Source: Hypomyces perniciosus
Lineage: Eukaryota; Ascomycota; Sordariomycetes; Hypocreales; Hypocreaceae
Direction of reading: 5' to 3'
Assembly: GCA_008477525.1 (NCBI GenBank)
Contig: SPDT01000001.1
Coordinates: 806,001-870,000, forward strand
Length of the DNA stretch: 64,000 nt
A model generated the notes under the pieces. The model saw nothing but the letters and a program-made list of their open reading frames with translations, ran no database searches and was not told the origin of the DNA. Positions 46,301-59,203 of this stretch are shown here, piece by piece. The stretch's first letter is position 1, and the number at the start of each line of letters is the position of its first letter. A program made the translations under genes and the position numbers.

Positions 46301-48583
46301 ACACTCTCATTAGAGTGGACAGTTGCCTAAAGGGGACGGGGTTGGAATTGGCTGCGGTGGTAGTTTAATGACCGGTTGCAGGGGTCGCAGTTGCTGGGGA
46401 GGGGGCAGCTTAGGGGGTGTTGCAGCGACTGCAGCGCCTGTAACTGGCCGTCTGGCCAGCTGGGCATCGGCTCTCCTTGGCCTGTGCATGTACCTCGCCA
46501 TTGTGAGACAGCGGCAGCGGTACGGTCGGACCTTTTGAGCCCGTTCCTGTTGCTGACGATGAACATGTATGTCCATGTCCGACAGATCACTTTATTACTA
46601 CTGGCAATAGCTTGCATAAGGCTCAATCAACCAACGGCGCCTTGGTGCTGGTGGTAGATGAGGAATAAAATGCACGTCAGCCACCACGAGGTTGATTGTT
46701 GAAGGTTCATCTCGAGATCGGACGATGAAAGACAGTTCATGTCACATTTCGTGTCCATACTCCTCCCACTCGTATAATGAAATAAGAAAGGGGAACATGG
46801 CGCGTGTAACGAACGACAGCTTAATACCTCATGATCGTGATTCTGTACGAGTAGAATAATAGTAAGAGGTACTCTTCACCGCTATCATATTGGTAGTTGC
46901 TCTTCTCTCGTCACTCTCCAGATGTCTGTTTTCATTGTCTAATACTAGAGGCTAATTATGGGCCGTCCCTCCATTAATAGTACGAGTACGAGTAGCAACC
47001 TTTTTGAGGCCTTGTTCCGTCCAGTTTAGAGAGTTTCAGGGGGCCCTCCACAAGTACATAGTACTACTACATACTACGGAGTAGTACTCCGTACTATCTA
47101 GTGGTATGGAGTATTACGGGACGCGCGGGAGGAGAAGTGACAGTTGGTTCCTCGAGGCTGTGATGTGATTCGATGCAACCACACAGATGAACAGTCTGGA
47201 CTGGAGAAGGTTTAATAGTGGCTTGCACTAATGAGTTCGTTATTGTCCAAATGCAACCACCCTGTGAACCAACAATGAAACTAACAATGAATGAATGAAT
47301 GAATGAATGAAACCGAAGACATTGTGCAAGCTTTTAAGCAGATGATGGTTCATTATTTTTACCAAATCCAAGCCGCAATGGTATAATAATAAGTATCGAT
47401 ACTATTAGCATATACCATTACTATTACTACTCCATACATACTACGACTGCTGCTAGTACTAGATGCCTTGGCAGCGGTTTTCAATATTACCTATGCTCCG
47501 TATACGAGTTCTAACCCAACAAGTCCAGACAGCAACGATGGATCAAATTGACACGCTCTGCACGGCGCTTGGCTCAAATTATGGCCTCTCGACTCAAGCC
47601 TTACCGCTTCTGGTTTGAACGCGCGTGCGTACCTTGCATAAGCCGCTCGGCCTAGAATTTCTGGATCATTTTCATGGGCCGTAATTATTAATGTTTTCCC
47701 CCCATTTTGACTCAAATTCATCATAGAGACAAACAAACAATCAGGCCAAGAGGAGCAAAAAAACAATATGGGCCTCCATTGGTTGCGAAAGTAAGGAGGC
47801 TTTCCCCTGAGATATGGGCCTCCAGAGACTTTCGAAAGAGGCTGTGCATCTTTGTTTCGATGAACTGACTCCAAGTGGATAATGTGAAACATTACTGTCC
47901 GTTTTTGTCCCATTGAAAGAAGCACGCCAAGCGCCTGGGTTTACCTATAAATATGCCTTTACATATATGTATGTGGTCCAACAACATTCGGCGGTACAGG
48001 CTGCTATAAGTAGTAGTACTAGTAACAGTAATAGTAATACTACCCTCAAACCTGTTGGAGAACTTCTATCGTCTACCTCACAGTATGATGAGACTAACCA
48101 ATACCGGGCGCGTGCGTGCATGCGTGCATTGTTGTGAAACTCCGGCCGTAACTTTTTAACCCCAATGGCTTGTGGGCTCTGACAAGTGGATGACATCAAC
48201 ACCGCCCTTTTTTATTTATTTCCTCTCTCGTCTTGCTGATTTTTAGCATTCCGAATTGAGGGCTGCTAACAGCGCGAGAGACGGGAATATGTGCTCAATT
48301 GGGAAAGGTGTTTTGATGCGTTGGCATACACGCTTTAGCACTCACCGTCAGATGATACGTGCTTATCGTACGGAGTACTCCGTAGATGCTCGGTCATTGA
48401 ATCGTCCATATGGTAATGCAAGTAATGCATTTACGGTTTTGATAGCAGTAGTACGTAGTAGCGGCAGTATTGCGAATCCCAGCCATCATCAGTAAGCTTC
48501 ATGTAGCTCGAGAAGGAACCAATACGGCCGCTGCCAGCTTTGTAGATAGATATCCCTCCAACATCATCATCCCTAAATACGCT
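46301..48583. other. Gene-free region
   Basis: About 2.3 kb. It contains (TAC)n/decamer clusters near 47060-47110 and 47410-47460, an (AATG)n microsatellite at 47286-47312, and a perfect 16-bp palindrome TACGGAGTACTCCGTA at 48369-48384. A 144-codon frame at 47491-47925 has no domain and unremarkable composition. Confidence 0.55.
47286..47312. repeat. (AATG)n microsatellite
   Basis: About six tandem AATG units on the plus strand. Confidence 0.95.
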
Positions 48584-49961
48584 TCAAAGCTCATCCTTCC
48601 TACTACCCTCCTCCCCCCGCTTAGCCTCCCTCCCCATATCACTCAAACCTCTCTTGACCATCGAACTCAACACCTCATAAACCACCTGCGCCGCTGCCAA
48701 CGCCGTCTCCTCCCCAGCCCCCTGATACGCCGGCGCCACTTCGACCACATCCGCTCCGACCACGTTCAAGCCCTCCACCCCTCTCAGAATCCTAATCAAC
48801 TCTCTCGTCGTCCACCCGCCCGGCTCCGGCGTCCCCGTCCCGGGGGCAAACGCCGGATCTAGCACATCAATGTCCACCGACAGGTACACCGGGTCCTCGG
48901 TCCCCAAGGCGCTCATGATCCCGCTGATGATGCCCGTCGTGCCGATGTCATCGATGTCATCGGCCGCAAAGCGGATCCAGTTTTGTGCCGTGTCGTCCTG
49001 GTGGTCGGTCCAGTCGGTGCCGCTGAGGCGTGTGCGGAGACCGGCGTGGACGGAGGGCTGGGCGGATGAGTTAGAGAGGAGGCCTTCTTTATAGGCCAGC
49101 CAAAACATCGAGCCATGTGTGAAAGGTGAAGGGTCCCAAAACTCGGTAGGATCCCAAGTATCAAGATGTGCTGTTGTGCTCTCCATCATCAGTCTCCAGA
49201 GTTCCCATGCAATCCCCATCTGCTGGATGAAAAGACTCACCATCAAAGTGAAGCACCCGTATCGGCCGTCCGTAAATCTCATTCAAAGCCCGCAAAGCAG
49301 GCAGCGCCAAACTATGATCACCACCCAGCGTCACAATCTTAGGCTTTAAAGTCAAGGCTGAGACCGTTTCTCTCTTGCCCAGATGTTTAAACGCCTGCGT
49401 CAGCTGCTCCCTGGCAATGTCATTGTTAAAAGGGGTAATGGGAATATCTCCACAATCAACAATCTTGGCCCAGCTCTGATACGGGTTGATGTTGGCTCGC
49501 GGGTTGAATGCTCGGAAGGCTGTTTGTCGAGATGAGGCATGGCGAATGGCTCTAGGACCAAAGCGAGCGCCTTAAAAACTATGTAAATATCGGGAAGCAT
49601 CATTCTCCAGTGTAATTTTCTTAATGCTCACCTGGTCGATAACTGACAGCCGTATCAAAAGGCGCCCCAACAATGGCAATGTCAAATCGTTCGGATGGAT
49701 CCGTCAGACACTTGACATATTTAAGATGGGCAAATGACCCGATCCCAGAAAATGACCACTATTAATGCCCAGTTCCGGTCAGTAAAATAGATCGAGCAGA
49801 GGTAGTCTAGATTCATGAGCACTCACCTCAAATCCCCATTTTGCTTCTAATTCAGCCAACTCCTCCTTGGACCATTCCTGGCCATCGACATGCTTATCCT
49901 GCCCGCATGCAGCCGACAAGCTCCCACAGAGCAGCAAGCTCCAAAGAGCGGATGACCTCAT
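48584..49961 (-). CDS. Secreted agmatinase/ureohydrolase-family enzyme
   Basis: Four exons (49961-49827, 49758-49632, 49570-49241, 49170-48584) encode 392 residues. A signal peptide ([20 protein letters not shown]) precedes a ureohydrolase fold. Metal-binding motifs are complete: GGDHSLALP (about 170), FDAHLDTWD (about 196-204, made by splicing across the 70-bp intron) and [20 protein letters not shown] (about 290). [12 protein letters not shown] is the usual substrate-side segment. The family hydrolyses agmatine to putrescine and urea, or related guanidino compounds; arginase is less likely. The signal peptide predicts action in the secretory pathway or outside the cell, seen in several fungal members. 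The C-terminus ([16 protein letters not shown]) ends in KDEL, which resembles an ER-retention signal (fungal forms are usually HDEL or KDEL-like). Confidence 0.92.
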
Positions 49962-50873
49962 AATATCACTTTGATCTAGCCCGTCACATACGACGACTCC
50001 TCATACGAATACAATCGTGAAATAACCCGTAGTAGTGCGGCTAGGCCAATAATGCCGTGGTAGAAAGAATGGCTTGGCAAACGCCCCCGCCCCTTTCAAT
50101 AGGCAAAATCTCAGCCGTTGGCGGACAAGGCCGTTGAAAATGCGCGGAGAAACTGGGGAACCCCTCTTCAAAACATTCAGCTTGACAGGTTATCTCTATG
50201 GGAAGATTACGAAGTACTACTGGTATGTCTGTACCGTATGAGACACTCGAGGGCATCTACTAGTACTATAAATGAATATGAGTGACATTCGGCCGCTACA
50301 GCGGACGCATCTCATGCATGCCGCCGGTTTCAGACTTCAGACGCCACACGGAAGCAAAAGAACCGTTCAATTTAACTGCACTCCAATCGCCAAACTGTCC
50401 TATCGAAACATGCCTGTCTGCATTTATAAGTTCCCTGGCCCAAAAAAGATATAGAGAAACAAGAATAGACAGGATGTAGATCTGGTCTCTGGTTCCCGAT
50501 GCAGGCAAGGAAACGGAGGGCAAAGACGGCCTAGGATTGGCATAAGTGATGAGGGCCCAAGCTCTCACCATGTCTACCCCCTGGGTCCGCCGTGGCAGGT
50601 CTCGCGCTTGTCGGACACGACATCCATCGTCTATCTCCACCACGAAAGAAGCACACAGCTAAACTTTGCCAGCAGCTTACTCCTTCCCCTACCGACGGCT
50701 TAGAGAATCAGAGCAAACAAGACCCAAGTCCCATCTCATCTGCCACGGCCCATTTGCCATGTCTCCTGTCAGCCTCACCCACGTATCCAGAATCCATCCC
50801 TTCTGATCATTTGATCACCGAGCGAAACAATGGCAATATCCCGCAATGAAAAAAACAACGTTCTGGTGGGTTT
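49962..50873. other. Intergenic region, no gene seen
   Basis: About 900 bp upstream of the agmatinase-family gene and downstream of cdc42, both on the minus strand. Open frames are short and unsupported. The right part is likely the cdc42 3' untranslated region. Confidence 0.5.
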
Positions 50874-51942
<1,069 letters not shown>

Positions 51943-54900
51943 GGTCGTGCTTGTGTAGTTGCTTGCTGGAAGCTCGTCTGGTCTATGTAGGGATAGCTAG
52001 GGCTGAGGCAAAGGTCGCCTTATCGCAGCGCGTGCCGCGGAAAAAAAGATGCAAGAACGGTGGGTGGTGTGGATTGACGATTTGGCGGTAATAGCGTATT
52101 GGTGAACGTGGTTTAGACGTCAGCGGTGGTTGGTGGTGGTTGTTGAAGGGCGTTTTGGCGGTGTTTGGTAGTGGTGGTGGTTCGGAGCCGACAGCCTGTG
52201 ACTGACAGCAGCAAGCAGAAGGAGGGAAAGTCAAGTGGTTCGGTCGCTGTCACGACGAGGCAGAGGCAGAAGCAGGCAAGGCGAGGCAAAGCAAGCTGGC
52301 AGGCAGGCAGGCAGCCCAGGAGGAGCCCAGGGTGTGTGCTGCTATGCTAGCCCGTTGATTGTCACTGGGTGCGGTGGATTTGCTAGCAAGCGTGTTAATG
52401 CGTGTTGCGTGCTGGCTGGGTTGCTGACGGGTCGACTTTTTTTTTTCCTGGAGGATGCTGCGCGATGGAGCTTGGCCTTGTTTGGCGGGAGGTGCTGGCT
52501 CTGCTCTGGCTGGCTCTGCTCTGGCTGGTGGTAGGGAGCTGATAGGAGCTGTTGGCACTCTGGCTGGGGGCCGGGCAACAAACCAAACAGTAGACCTGTA
52601 CGGAGTACGAGCAGGTAAGAGGAGGGACTGAGAGATCAGTACGAGGGCGGTGGACCGTGATTCGAGTGGGGGAGGACGGAGAATGGAGAATGGAGAATGG
52701 CTCGGTGAATCAGGGTGAGATGCTGGTGGGGTTTTGCTATCAGTTGCGTTGCCTTGAGCACCGACCCGAGCCTTTCGTTGAATCCAGTGGCCAGCAATCC
52801 CTCCAAAAACCAAGCAGTAGCAGTAGCAGTAGCAGGAGTACTAACAGGTGCGAGCAGTGTCAGGTCTACTCCCTAGCAAAGGAGACGTGCAGTTGCAGCT
52901 GTATCAGGTTCTAGGGCCTTCAGGTGTACGGAGTATCGAATAGCTGAATGTGTCTTGTTATGCGGGATACGCAGGTGGCGGATCCAATAATGGGGGGGCT
53001 TGAGCCTTGCTCAATGCGCGACAACCATCAAGGCGGCCGGGGGAGGCTGGCGGTGGTTCGTCGAGGTGGTAGGCAGGGTTAGTCCAATGGTGCCGTAGCC
53101 GCTTCAACGGTTCCGTTTAGGAGAGTCTGGGGCTGGAGAATGAGCGAGGCTTTATGATTCTTGACGAGAACCTTGATGCGAGGCAAGTTGTGAGACGATG
53201 AAGTGGCATTGATTTTTGTACAGCCTCACTGTAGTCTACGAGTAATAGTGCTCTTTGACTGAAGCGGAAAAAAAAGTCTGCTGTTAAACCGGAAAAAGAA
53301 CTTGTTGGATCAGTACGTACCTTAGACAGGTAGGGTACTAGGTACTATTAGCTATTTGTGTACTTGGTACCATGTCACTTGTAGAAAAGCCTGGCTAACA
53401 CCACTGCGCCACTACCTCGGTTTCGGTACCTACTACTCCGTACATACTAGGTACTCCGTACTACGTTGCAAAATAAAGCACAAAGAACCACCTTGATAGT
53501 AGCTACGAGTGCGGAGTGCTCCGTAAAGAGAAGCAATCGCCAAAGCAACAAGGGTGCGGTATGCACGAAGTAGGTACTTCGTACACACAACGGTTTATGC
53601 ATGTCTCAAGGACAGAAAATCCGTGGCAGTACGAGTACGACTAGCAGCAGTAGGTATGTCTCTTTTATCCCCCGGTACCGGCATGGCTACACTTTGGCAC
53701 AAGAGTGAGTGATAGAACAAACAAATACGATGCCAATCGTCAAAAGTCCATACTCGTACGAAGTACTCCGTACACGGGCATAATAATACTACCGTTCATT
53801 CTCTTTTTGTTGAGCCACGCGCGGCCTCGTGCAACGGCTTGTCTCCCCGTGAGCCAGCCATCCATATCCATGTTAGCACTCATCTCGCTCCCGAGGACAG
53901 GCCAGGCCATGAAATTTATCCGTTTAGGAGTACTAGTACTTCGTAGTGGTACCAGTACTCGTCCTTGTATGTAGTACCAAGTGGTCCTCGTAGTACTCGT
54001 GACAATCAGAGGGCGGCCGTTAAAGCCCCCCTGTCGTGCTCCACCAGCTTCGTGCTTTAACGGCTACGATCATACGGCGGGCCTCAGTGACGTGTCCAGC
54101 CGTGCCTCTATGTTCTTGGTGAGACCTCGGCCAATACTTCTCGATCAGCCATAATAGTGTCAGTAATCCTCCCACTGTTTGAATGGTCGGCACTGCGTGC
54201 AGAGAGGCTCAGCGCTTTCATGCGGAACACGTCATATCCGTGTTTCGTTAGATATATACCTGCCAGAAGGGGGAATATCTGGATGCTGGATCATGCAAAG
54301 TACGGAGTACGGAGTACAGAGGGATCACATTGCATCTCAATGCCCTGCTATTGCCCAGCCCAACCAGACACATACATACATGAATGAATCAAGACACGAC
54401 TTTTCTTTTTGTCACTTTATTATTTTTCCTTCTGTGCCCTCGCACCATTCTTCTGAACACACTCGTGACTCTCAGCCTGCTACGGAGTAATGGGACTCGT
54501 TTCCGAAATGGTTGAGTTTGTCCTCTGTACTCCGTCCTTGTACTCGTACAAGTTGTAACATTGTCTCGGCATGTCTTTCTTGATCAGGAGGATTTCCTCC
54601 CTCCCCGATTGGCCGATCAGTCAATCCACAATACTCCGTATGTCGGTGATGCCCAAATCTCGTGACAACTATGCTTTAGAAGAAGTATCCATGTTGATAA
54701 CTCTATGGCTCACTCATTCGGAAGCCATACAAAAACCCTTGGCAGACGACTTCGTACGAGGACTGACAGCGATGTGTCTTTGACGCTTTATGCAGGCGTT
54801 TATTCAACAAGAAGATTGCTTTTTCTCCGAGAAAAAGCAAAACGTCATAGCTCACAGCGCCCAAGTTTGTGGTTCGATGGCCTACCGGATGCTTGAACCG

Positions 54901-55560
54901 ATACGGTTCCATGTAATCGCGCAACGTCATTCCATGCCGCCAAGTACCGGCATATAGGATTTTACAGGGTATTTTAAATTCCATCTGCCGTGATCTGGAT
55001 ACTATGTACTAGGTATTATGTAGTAGTTGGGTTTGGTCCAGGTATCGATCTTGATGGTTCATAACAGGGTGGCAAAGTGGATATCCTGACTGGCACATGA
55101 TTGTATACATACTAAACTCAAGGACTTGGCTTTTGCGGAGTAATGTACCTCTATAGTCAGCCCTGTTCTCAATTAGCTGTCAATAAGACCCTAGGTCTAA
55201 AACCTACGATCAACTGTATATGGTTGTGCTAGCAGGCCTGAGTTGGCACCAAGAAACAATGTCCACAAAGGTCGTTCAAAACAACACCATCGTTTGTACC
55301 ACCTAAATTCGAAAGTCAGAAAGTGAGTACACATTGAAATATATCCAATTAAATCTATACTGTTACTGCTGGTCATTTGGCTGTTGGAGTACCAAGTTGC
55401 CCACTATACTCCGTATGACGTTGTACGTTGGTTAACCCACTTTGTAACACGTGGAAGTGGGATTCGCGGCCTTGCTTCCCCCTCCACCTCACTCAGCTTA
55501 TTGATTATTGATCTCATCCATCCGCCTCAAACCTGTTTACTGCAATCAAATTATCAGGAA
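51943..55560. other. Long intergenic region, cdc42 promoter and motif-rich spacer
   Basis: About 3.6 kb without a supported gene. The first kilobase is probably the cdc42 leader and promoter and is rich in GGT and CAGG repeats on the plus strand. From about 52.6 to 54.6 kb there are many TACGGAGTAC-type motifs (52599-52608, 53451-53462, 54301-54317). Open frames at 52250-52813 (minus) and 54157-54490 (plus) show no domain. Confidence 0.6.
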
Positions 55561-56382
55561 ATGGAACAAAGTCACATCGACGAGCTCCTGGAGCGTTATC
55601 TGGGTCTATTGGACGAATACTCGCGCCTTCGCCAGGACCTATCCAGGCTCCAATCAGGCGTCTATCAGAACATCGCCCGAGCCAATTTCGTGGGTGAACG
55701 GGGCATGAGATATGGACAGGACCACTACGATGACAGAATGCAGGCGTTGCGGCAGCTGTATATTGAAGTTAGAGAGTCTGGTGTGCCTGTTTTTCTCATG
55801 AGGGATGCTGCCTCTCCTTCAACTGATGCTGGATCGCCGGTGGAGGAGGCTGCAGAGGAACAACCTGACGTGTCTGTCAAGGCCGTCTATAACAAACAAC
55901 ACGTTCCTCATGGCCCCACTGCTTTACGAAATGCATATGCCAAGTATGGAGCTCATATACCCACGGAGCTCGACGCCGCCGTTGCCGCCCATAAGGAGAA
56001 GCTCGAAAAGCATGAAGGTACCAGCTCCGACGATGTCAAGTTGGACAATGATGCAAGTGAGGAAGACGAAACACGCAGCACAGACAGCAGCAGTGATGAA
56101 AGCAAGCCAGACGAACCCGAGAAGAAGAAGAAACCCAGTAACAACCCTCTGCATTGGTTCGGGCTCTTCGCTCCAAGCGCTTTGCGTACCGCCCAGGCAC
56201 AGTCCATCGAGGCGGTAGAACAGGTCATCCCACGGATGGTCTCGGTTAACGCTGAGATGGCAAACATTGAGATCGAAGTGCGACGTGCGCGCAAGAAAAG
56301 GGCAAAGGTTGAGTTGGCTGCGGAGAAGGGGGCTGCTGCGCCCATGTCACAGGATCGCACTGAGGTAGTCGAGGCAACTTGA
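55561..56382 (+). CDS. Vma22/CCDC115-like V-ATPase assembly factor
   Basis: 273 residues, no intron. The N-terminal region is helical (IDELLERYLGLLDEYSRLRQ, then YDDRMQALRQLYIE), the middle is acidic and disordered (DASEEDETRSTDSSSDES), and the C-terminus has NPLHWFGLFAPSALRTAQ followed by a coiled coil (MANIEIEVRRARKKRAK). The last two elements are the signature of Vma22/CCDC115, which assists assembly of the V-ATPase membrane sector in the ER. The frame is open 177 bases further upstream, but the Met at 55561 starts where family similarity begins. Identification rests on motif memory and length, so an unrelated coiled-coil protein remains possible. It converges on the neurochondrin-family gene, 388 bp away. 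Confidence 0.8.
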   Translation: MEQSHIDELLERYLGLLDEYSRLRQDLSRLQSGVYQNIARANFVGERGMRYGQDHYDDRMQALRQLYIEVRESGVPVFLMRDAASPSTDAGSPVEEAAEEQPDVSVKAVYNKQHVPHGPTALRNAYAKYGAHIPTELDAAVAAHKEKLEKHEGTSSDDVKLDNDASEEDETRSTDSSSDESKPDEPEKKKKPSNNPLHWFGLFAPSALRTAQAQSIEAVEQVIPRMVSVNAEMANIEIEVRRARKKRAKVELAAEKGAAAPMSQDRTEVVEAT

Positions 56383-56770
56383 CAAACAAATCATGACATT
56401 TTGGGTGCGAGGCACGAGATGCGCGTGGTATGCTTAGCCGTTACAGTCTTGACAATAGCCCTTGGTGCTGCCAATAATACACATGCGCGTGGTGGACTTC
56501 GAGATGTTTTCGCCTTCAGTCCTGTCAGATGACATCAAGTTGCTCCTGTGAACGAGTGCACGTTGTGAACGAGCATGGGATGGCAAGGTTCGGCAAAATA
56601 TTGATAGGAGAGTCATGTACTTTCCAGCACAAGATGCATTGCGGAACTTGCGGTCCCAACATGAGCGGGTGATCACCCAAAGCATCAGCGAAGATCACAC
56701 GGTGGACTCTACAAGCATCGTCAATTCAACACTGTCTTTAGACATGGTATTCTTCACTGTCTCGATATGC
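56383..56770. other. Convergent 3' interval
   Basis: About 390 bp between the stop codons of the Vma22-like and the neurochondrin-family genes. No gene seen; a short minus-strand frame (56434-56685) has no support. Confidence 0.5.
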
Positions 56771-58804
56771 TCACTTCCTAGAGAGGCTACTCAATGTAAC
56801 CAACACATCTTCAATCGACTCCCGTAGAAAGCTCTCCCTTGGGATTTTCCTCTCCAACTGTGTTGAAATGCCCACCAACGCACCCATAGAATGTACATAC
56901 CTGTTTCGCATACCGGCACTCGCCTTGATCAGTAACGCACAGCAGAGCTGCAAGACGGCAACCTGGAGCTCCAGCACCGACGGCAAAGACTGCTCTTGGC
57001 GGAAAACGTCCCATGCTGCGACAGCGGTGATGATGTCCATCCACTCCTCCGCTGTATCTGTGCGGTTTTCTTCAGCGATTTGCAGCAGTATGCGGACGAT
57101 CTCGATGCCACGGGAAGCATCTTCGTCATGAATAATCGCTGTGTTGCGTTGTAATATATCGTTCAAGTCCTTGCCGAGGGTTTTCCATCCGTCATGTTTC
57201 AGCAGTAATTCCCGTCCTTTTTCGAATGTGACGAGGGCTTCTAGGGCGACGAGAACAGGTGATCGGAAATCGAGCTTGTCTGAGGAACTGCCCTGGTACA
57301 GTTCCATGAGCATATCTGTCAAACCTGTTGCCTCTTTTCGTAACATGTCATTTTCGTCTTCTCGCAACCACAAGGCCAAAGCTCGGACAGCGGAGAGAAT
57401 GAAGGGGTCTTCATCGGCCAAGTTCTCCAACGAATCCCACGTCAGGGTGTACCGTGATCCCATCGACGTCTCTGCTGCGCTTGTTCGAGCATCCGGGTGG
57501 AGGCCCATGGCTCCGGCGAAGGTAGCATCCCATCGATCCCGAAGATATTCGATTGTCACCGACATGGTTTCCGATATGCCCTTTCTGAGCTTGAGAAGAT
57601 TGTCCGGCGACATGATAAGCGTATCTAGAGACTCATCTTCCAAAGAGCGAACCAGGTATCCGATGAATATGCAAATGGTGTCAAAGGCAGAGGCAAGTCG
57701 CCGTGAGGTCTTTGGATACTCGGGGTTGTTCAGTTGCTCCAACAGCATGGGCGCCGAGGAGCGAACATCGATGAGGAGAAGGTTGACGAAGAGGTATGAA
57801 AATGGCTTTTCGTCCTTTCTCTCAGCCTTGAAAAGGATTTCCGAGGCCTCGGAGGGGTATGTTTGAAGGAGAGATGCCGCGGCATTTGTGTAGGCCGATC
57901 TGGCTTCTGGAGTTGGTCGGCTTGTCACGAGATTTCGAATAAAATTGATAGCGGTTTTGAGCCATTTGGGATTTGGCGGTATGATCTACATACGAATGAG
58001 AAATATCCTCACATAATTATTTGCACCCAAAAGTGTGAACTTACCGCTGAGTTTGCTTGGCGCAGAAAAGTCCCCAGGAACTCGAGGAGCGTGACGGCAT
58101 CGGTGCCCGTGAATGAGGATGCAAGACTTTGGATAGTCTCACCAACACGTTTGGCTAGGTCTACTTTATCCTCAACCACAGTCATTGCGTTAAGCCATGT
58201 GTGGCGGAGGATATCCATCACGATTGCGTGAGAGGGGGCAATCTCAGATAGAGGGCTCAAGTCCTCGACTCCAACGAGAACCAGCGCGCCCTCTCGAGAA
58301 CTCACAAGGGTGTAGAGAAGTTGCAAGAGCAGCTCCGTAGTCTCTTCAGATCTGTTTGACTAGTAAATATGGAGAGACTTTAAAAGTGAGGAGCATCATC
58401 ACTTACCCATACAACACGGCGCCGACAAGACCAGGTATCCTGTCCGTGAACTTCGACTGACCTCTCGATTCTTCGGGGAGGAGGACGGCAAATGTGTGTA
58501 GTAGCGAGACGGCTAGGTCAAGCATTTCTTTCGCGTCCTTTCTTGAAGGTTTTGAACCTGTACGCAACAGTCTATCCAGGAACTTGGACGACAGACTAGC
58601 CCATAGACTCTGCAGAATCTCTTCATTTTCTCGCAGCTGTGGTGAGTTGTCGAGAACGGATTTCAAGAGGGCTAATCCAACGAATCTTTGAGTATCATCC
58701 TTTGCCTTGAGCAGCATCTGGATTTTCGAAATGCTTGTCTCATCTTGACTAGCAGCACCAGGAGGCGCTGAAGTTGAAGCCTCGGGGTTCTGAGGTTGGG
58801 CCAT
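56771..58804 (-). CDS. Neurochondrin-family protein
   Basis: Three exons (58804-58407, 58351-58045, 57985-56771) encode 639 residues. The protein is almost wholly alpha-helical with armadillo-like repeats. It starts with ISKIQMLLKAKDDTQRFVGL and ALLKSVLDNSPQLRENEE, which is how neurochondrin proteins begin (a short disordered N-terminus, then repeats counting KFLDRLL). The ends of the exons fuse neatly: LVGAVLYG with SEETTELLLQLLYTLV. The family is widespread in eukaryotes; fungal members have no settled function. The Cys/Leu-rich LQVAVLQLCCALLIKA is part of the late repeats. Introns are 55 and 59 bp. Confidence 0.88.
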
Positions 58805-59203
58805 AGTTGGGACGGACTTGACGTGTTGGAGAAGGTGGTTTTTGTCTCATCCCTCAAGGCCCGGGAGGTTCATTCAGTGCATCGAATCTCCTCTCCAGCG
58901 AATTTCTAGCGTTGAAAAATCCCGAAAATTGTCAGTACAACAACCTTGAAGAGAGTGTATCTGCAAAAATACATAGGTATCCAGACATTGAGATGGTCTG
59001 GTTAGGCCTATTTGCCGGCACTATTGGCAGCCAATCACCAACTCTCAGCGCTGAGTTACAGCACTAACAGCCTCACGGAGCAATCAAGGTCCGAGCTTCT
59101 CAGCTCCGATAGTCACTACGGACTAATTGCGACAACAAGCAACGACATAAAGAAGGACGACGACTGGGCGACACGAAGAAGGAAGATGGAATAAAGTCGC
59201 ATC
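58805..59203. promoter_or_regulatory. Divergent promoter between neurochondrin-family and CLC genes
   Basis: A 399-bp interval separates the two start codons, so it should serve both genes. No TATA box was clearly recognised. Confidence 0.55.

Noticed and set aside
47491..47925. 144-codon minus-strand frame
   Set aside because: No domain, no signal peptide, no flanking exons, and the composition is like non-coding DNA.
52250..52813. 187-codon minus-strand frame upstream of cdc42
   Set aside because: Low-complexity Ala/Pro/Ser sequence produced by GC-rich leader DNA; no homology recognised.
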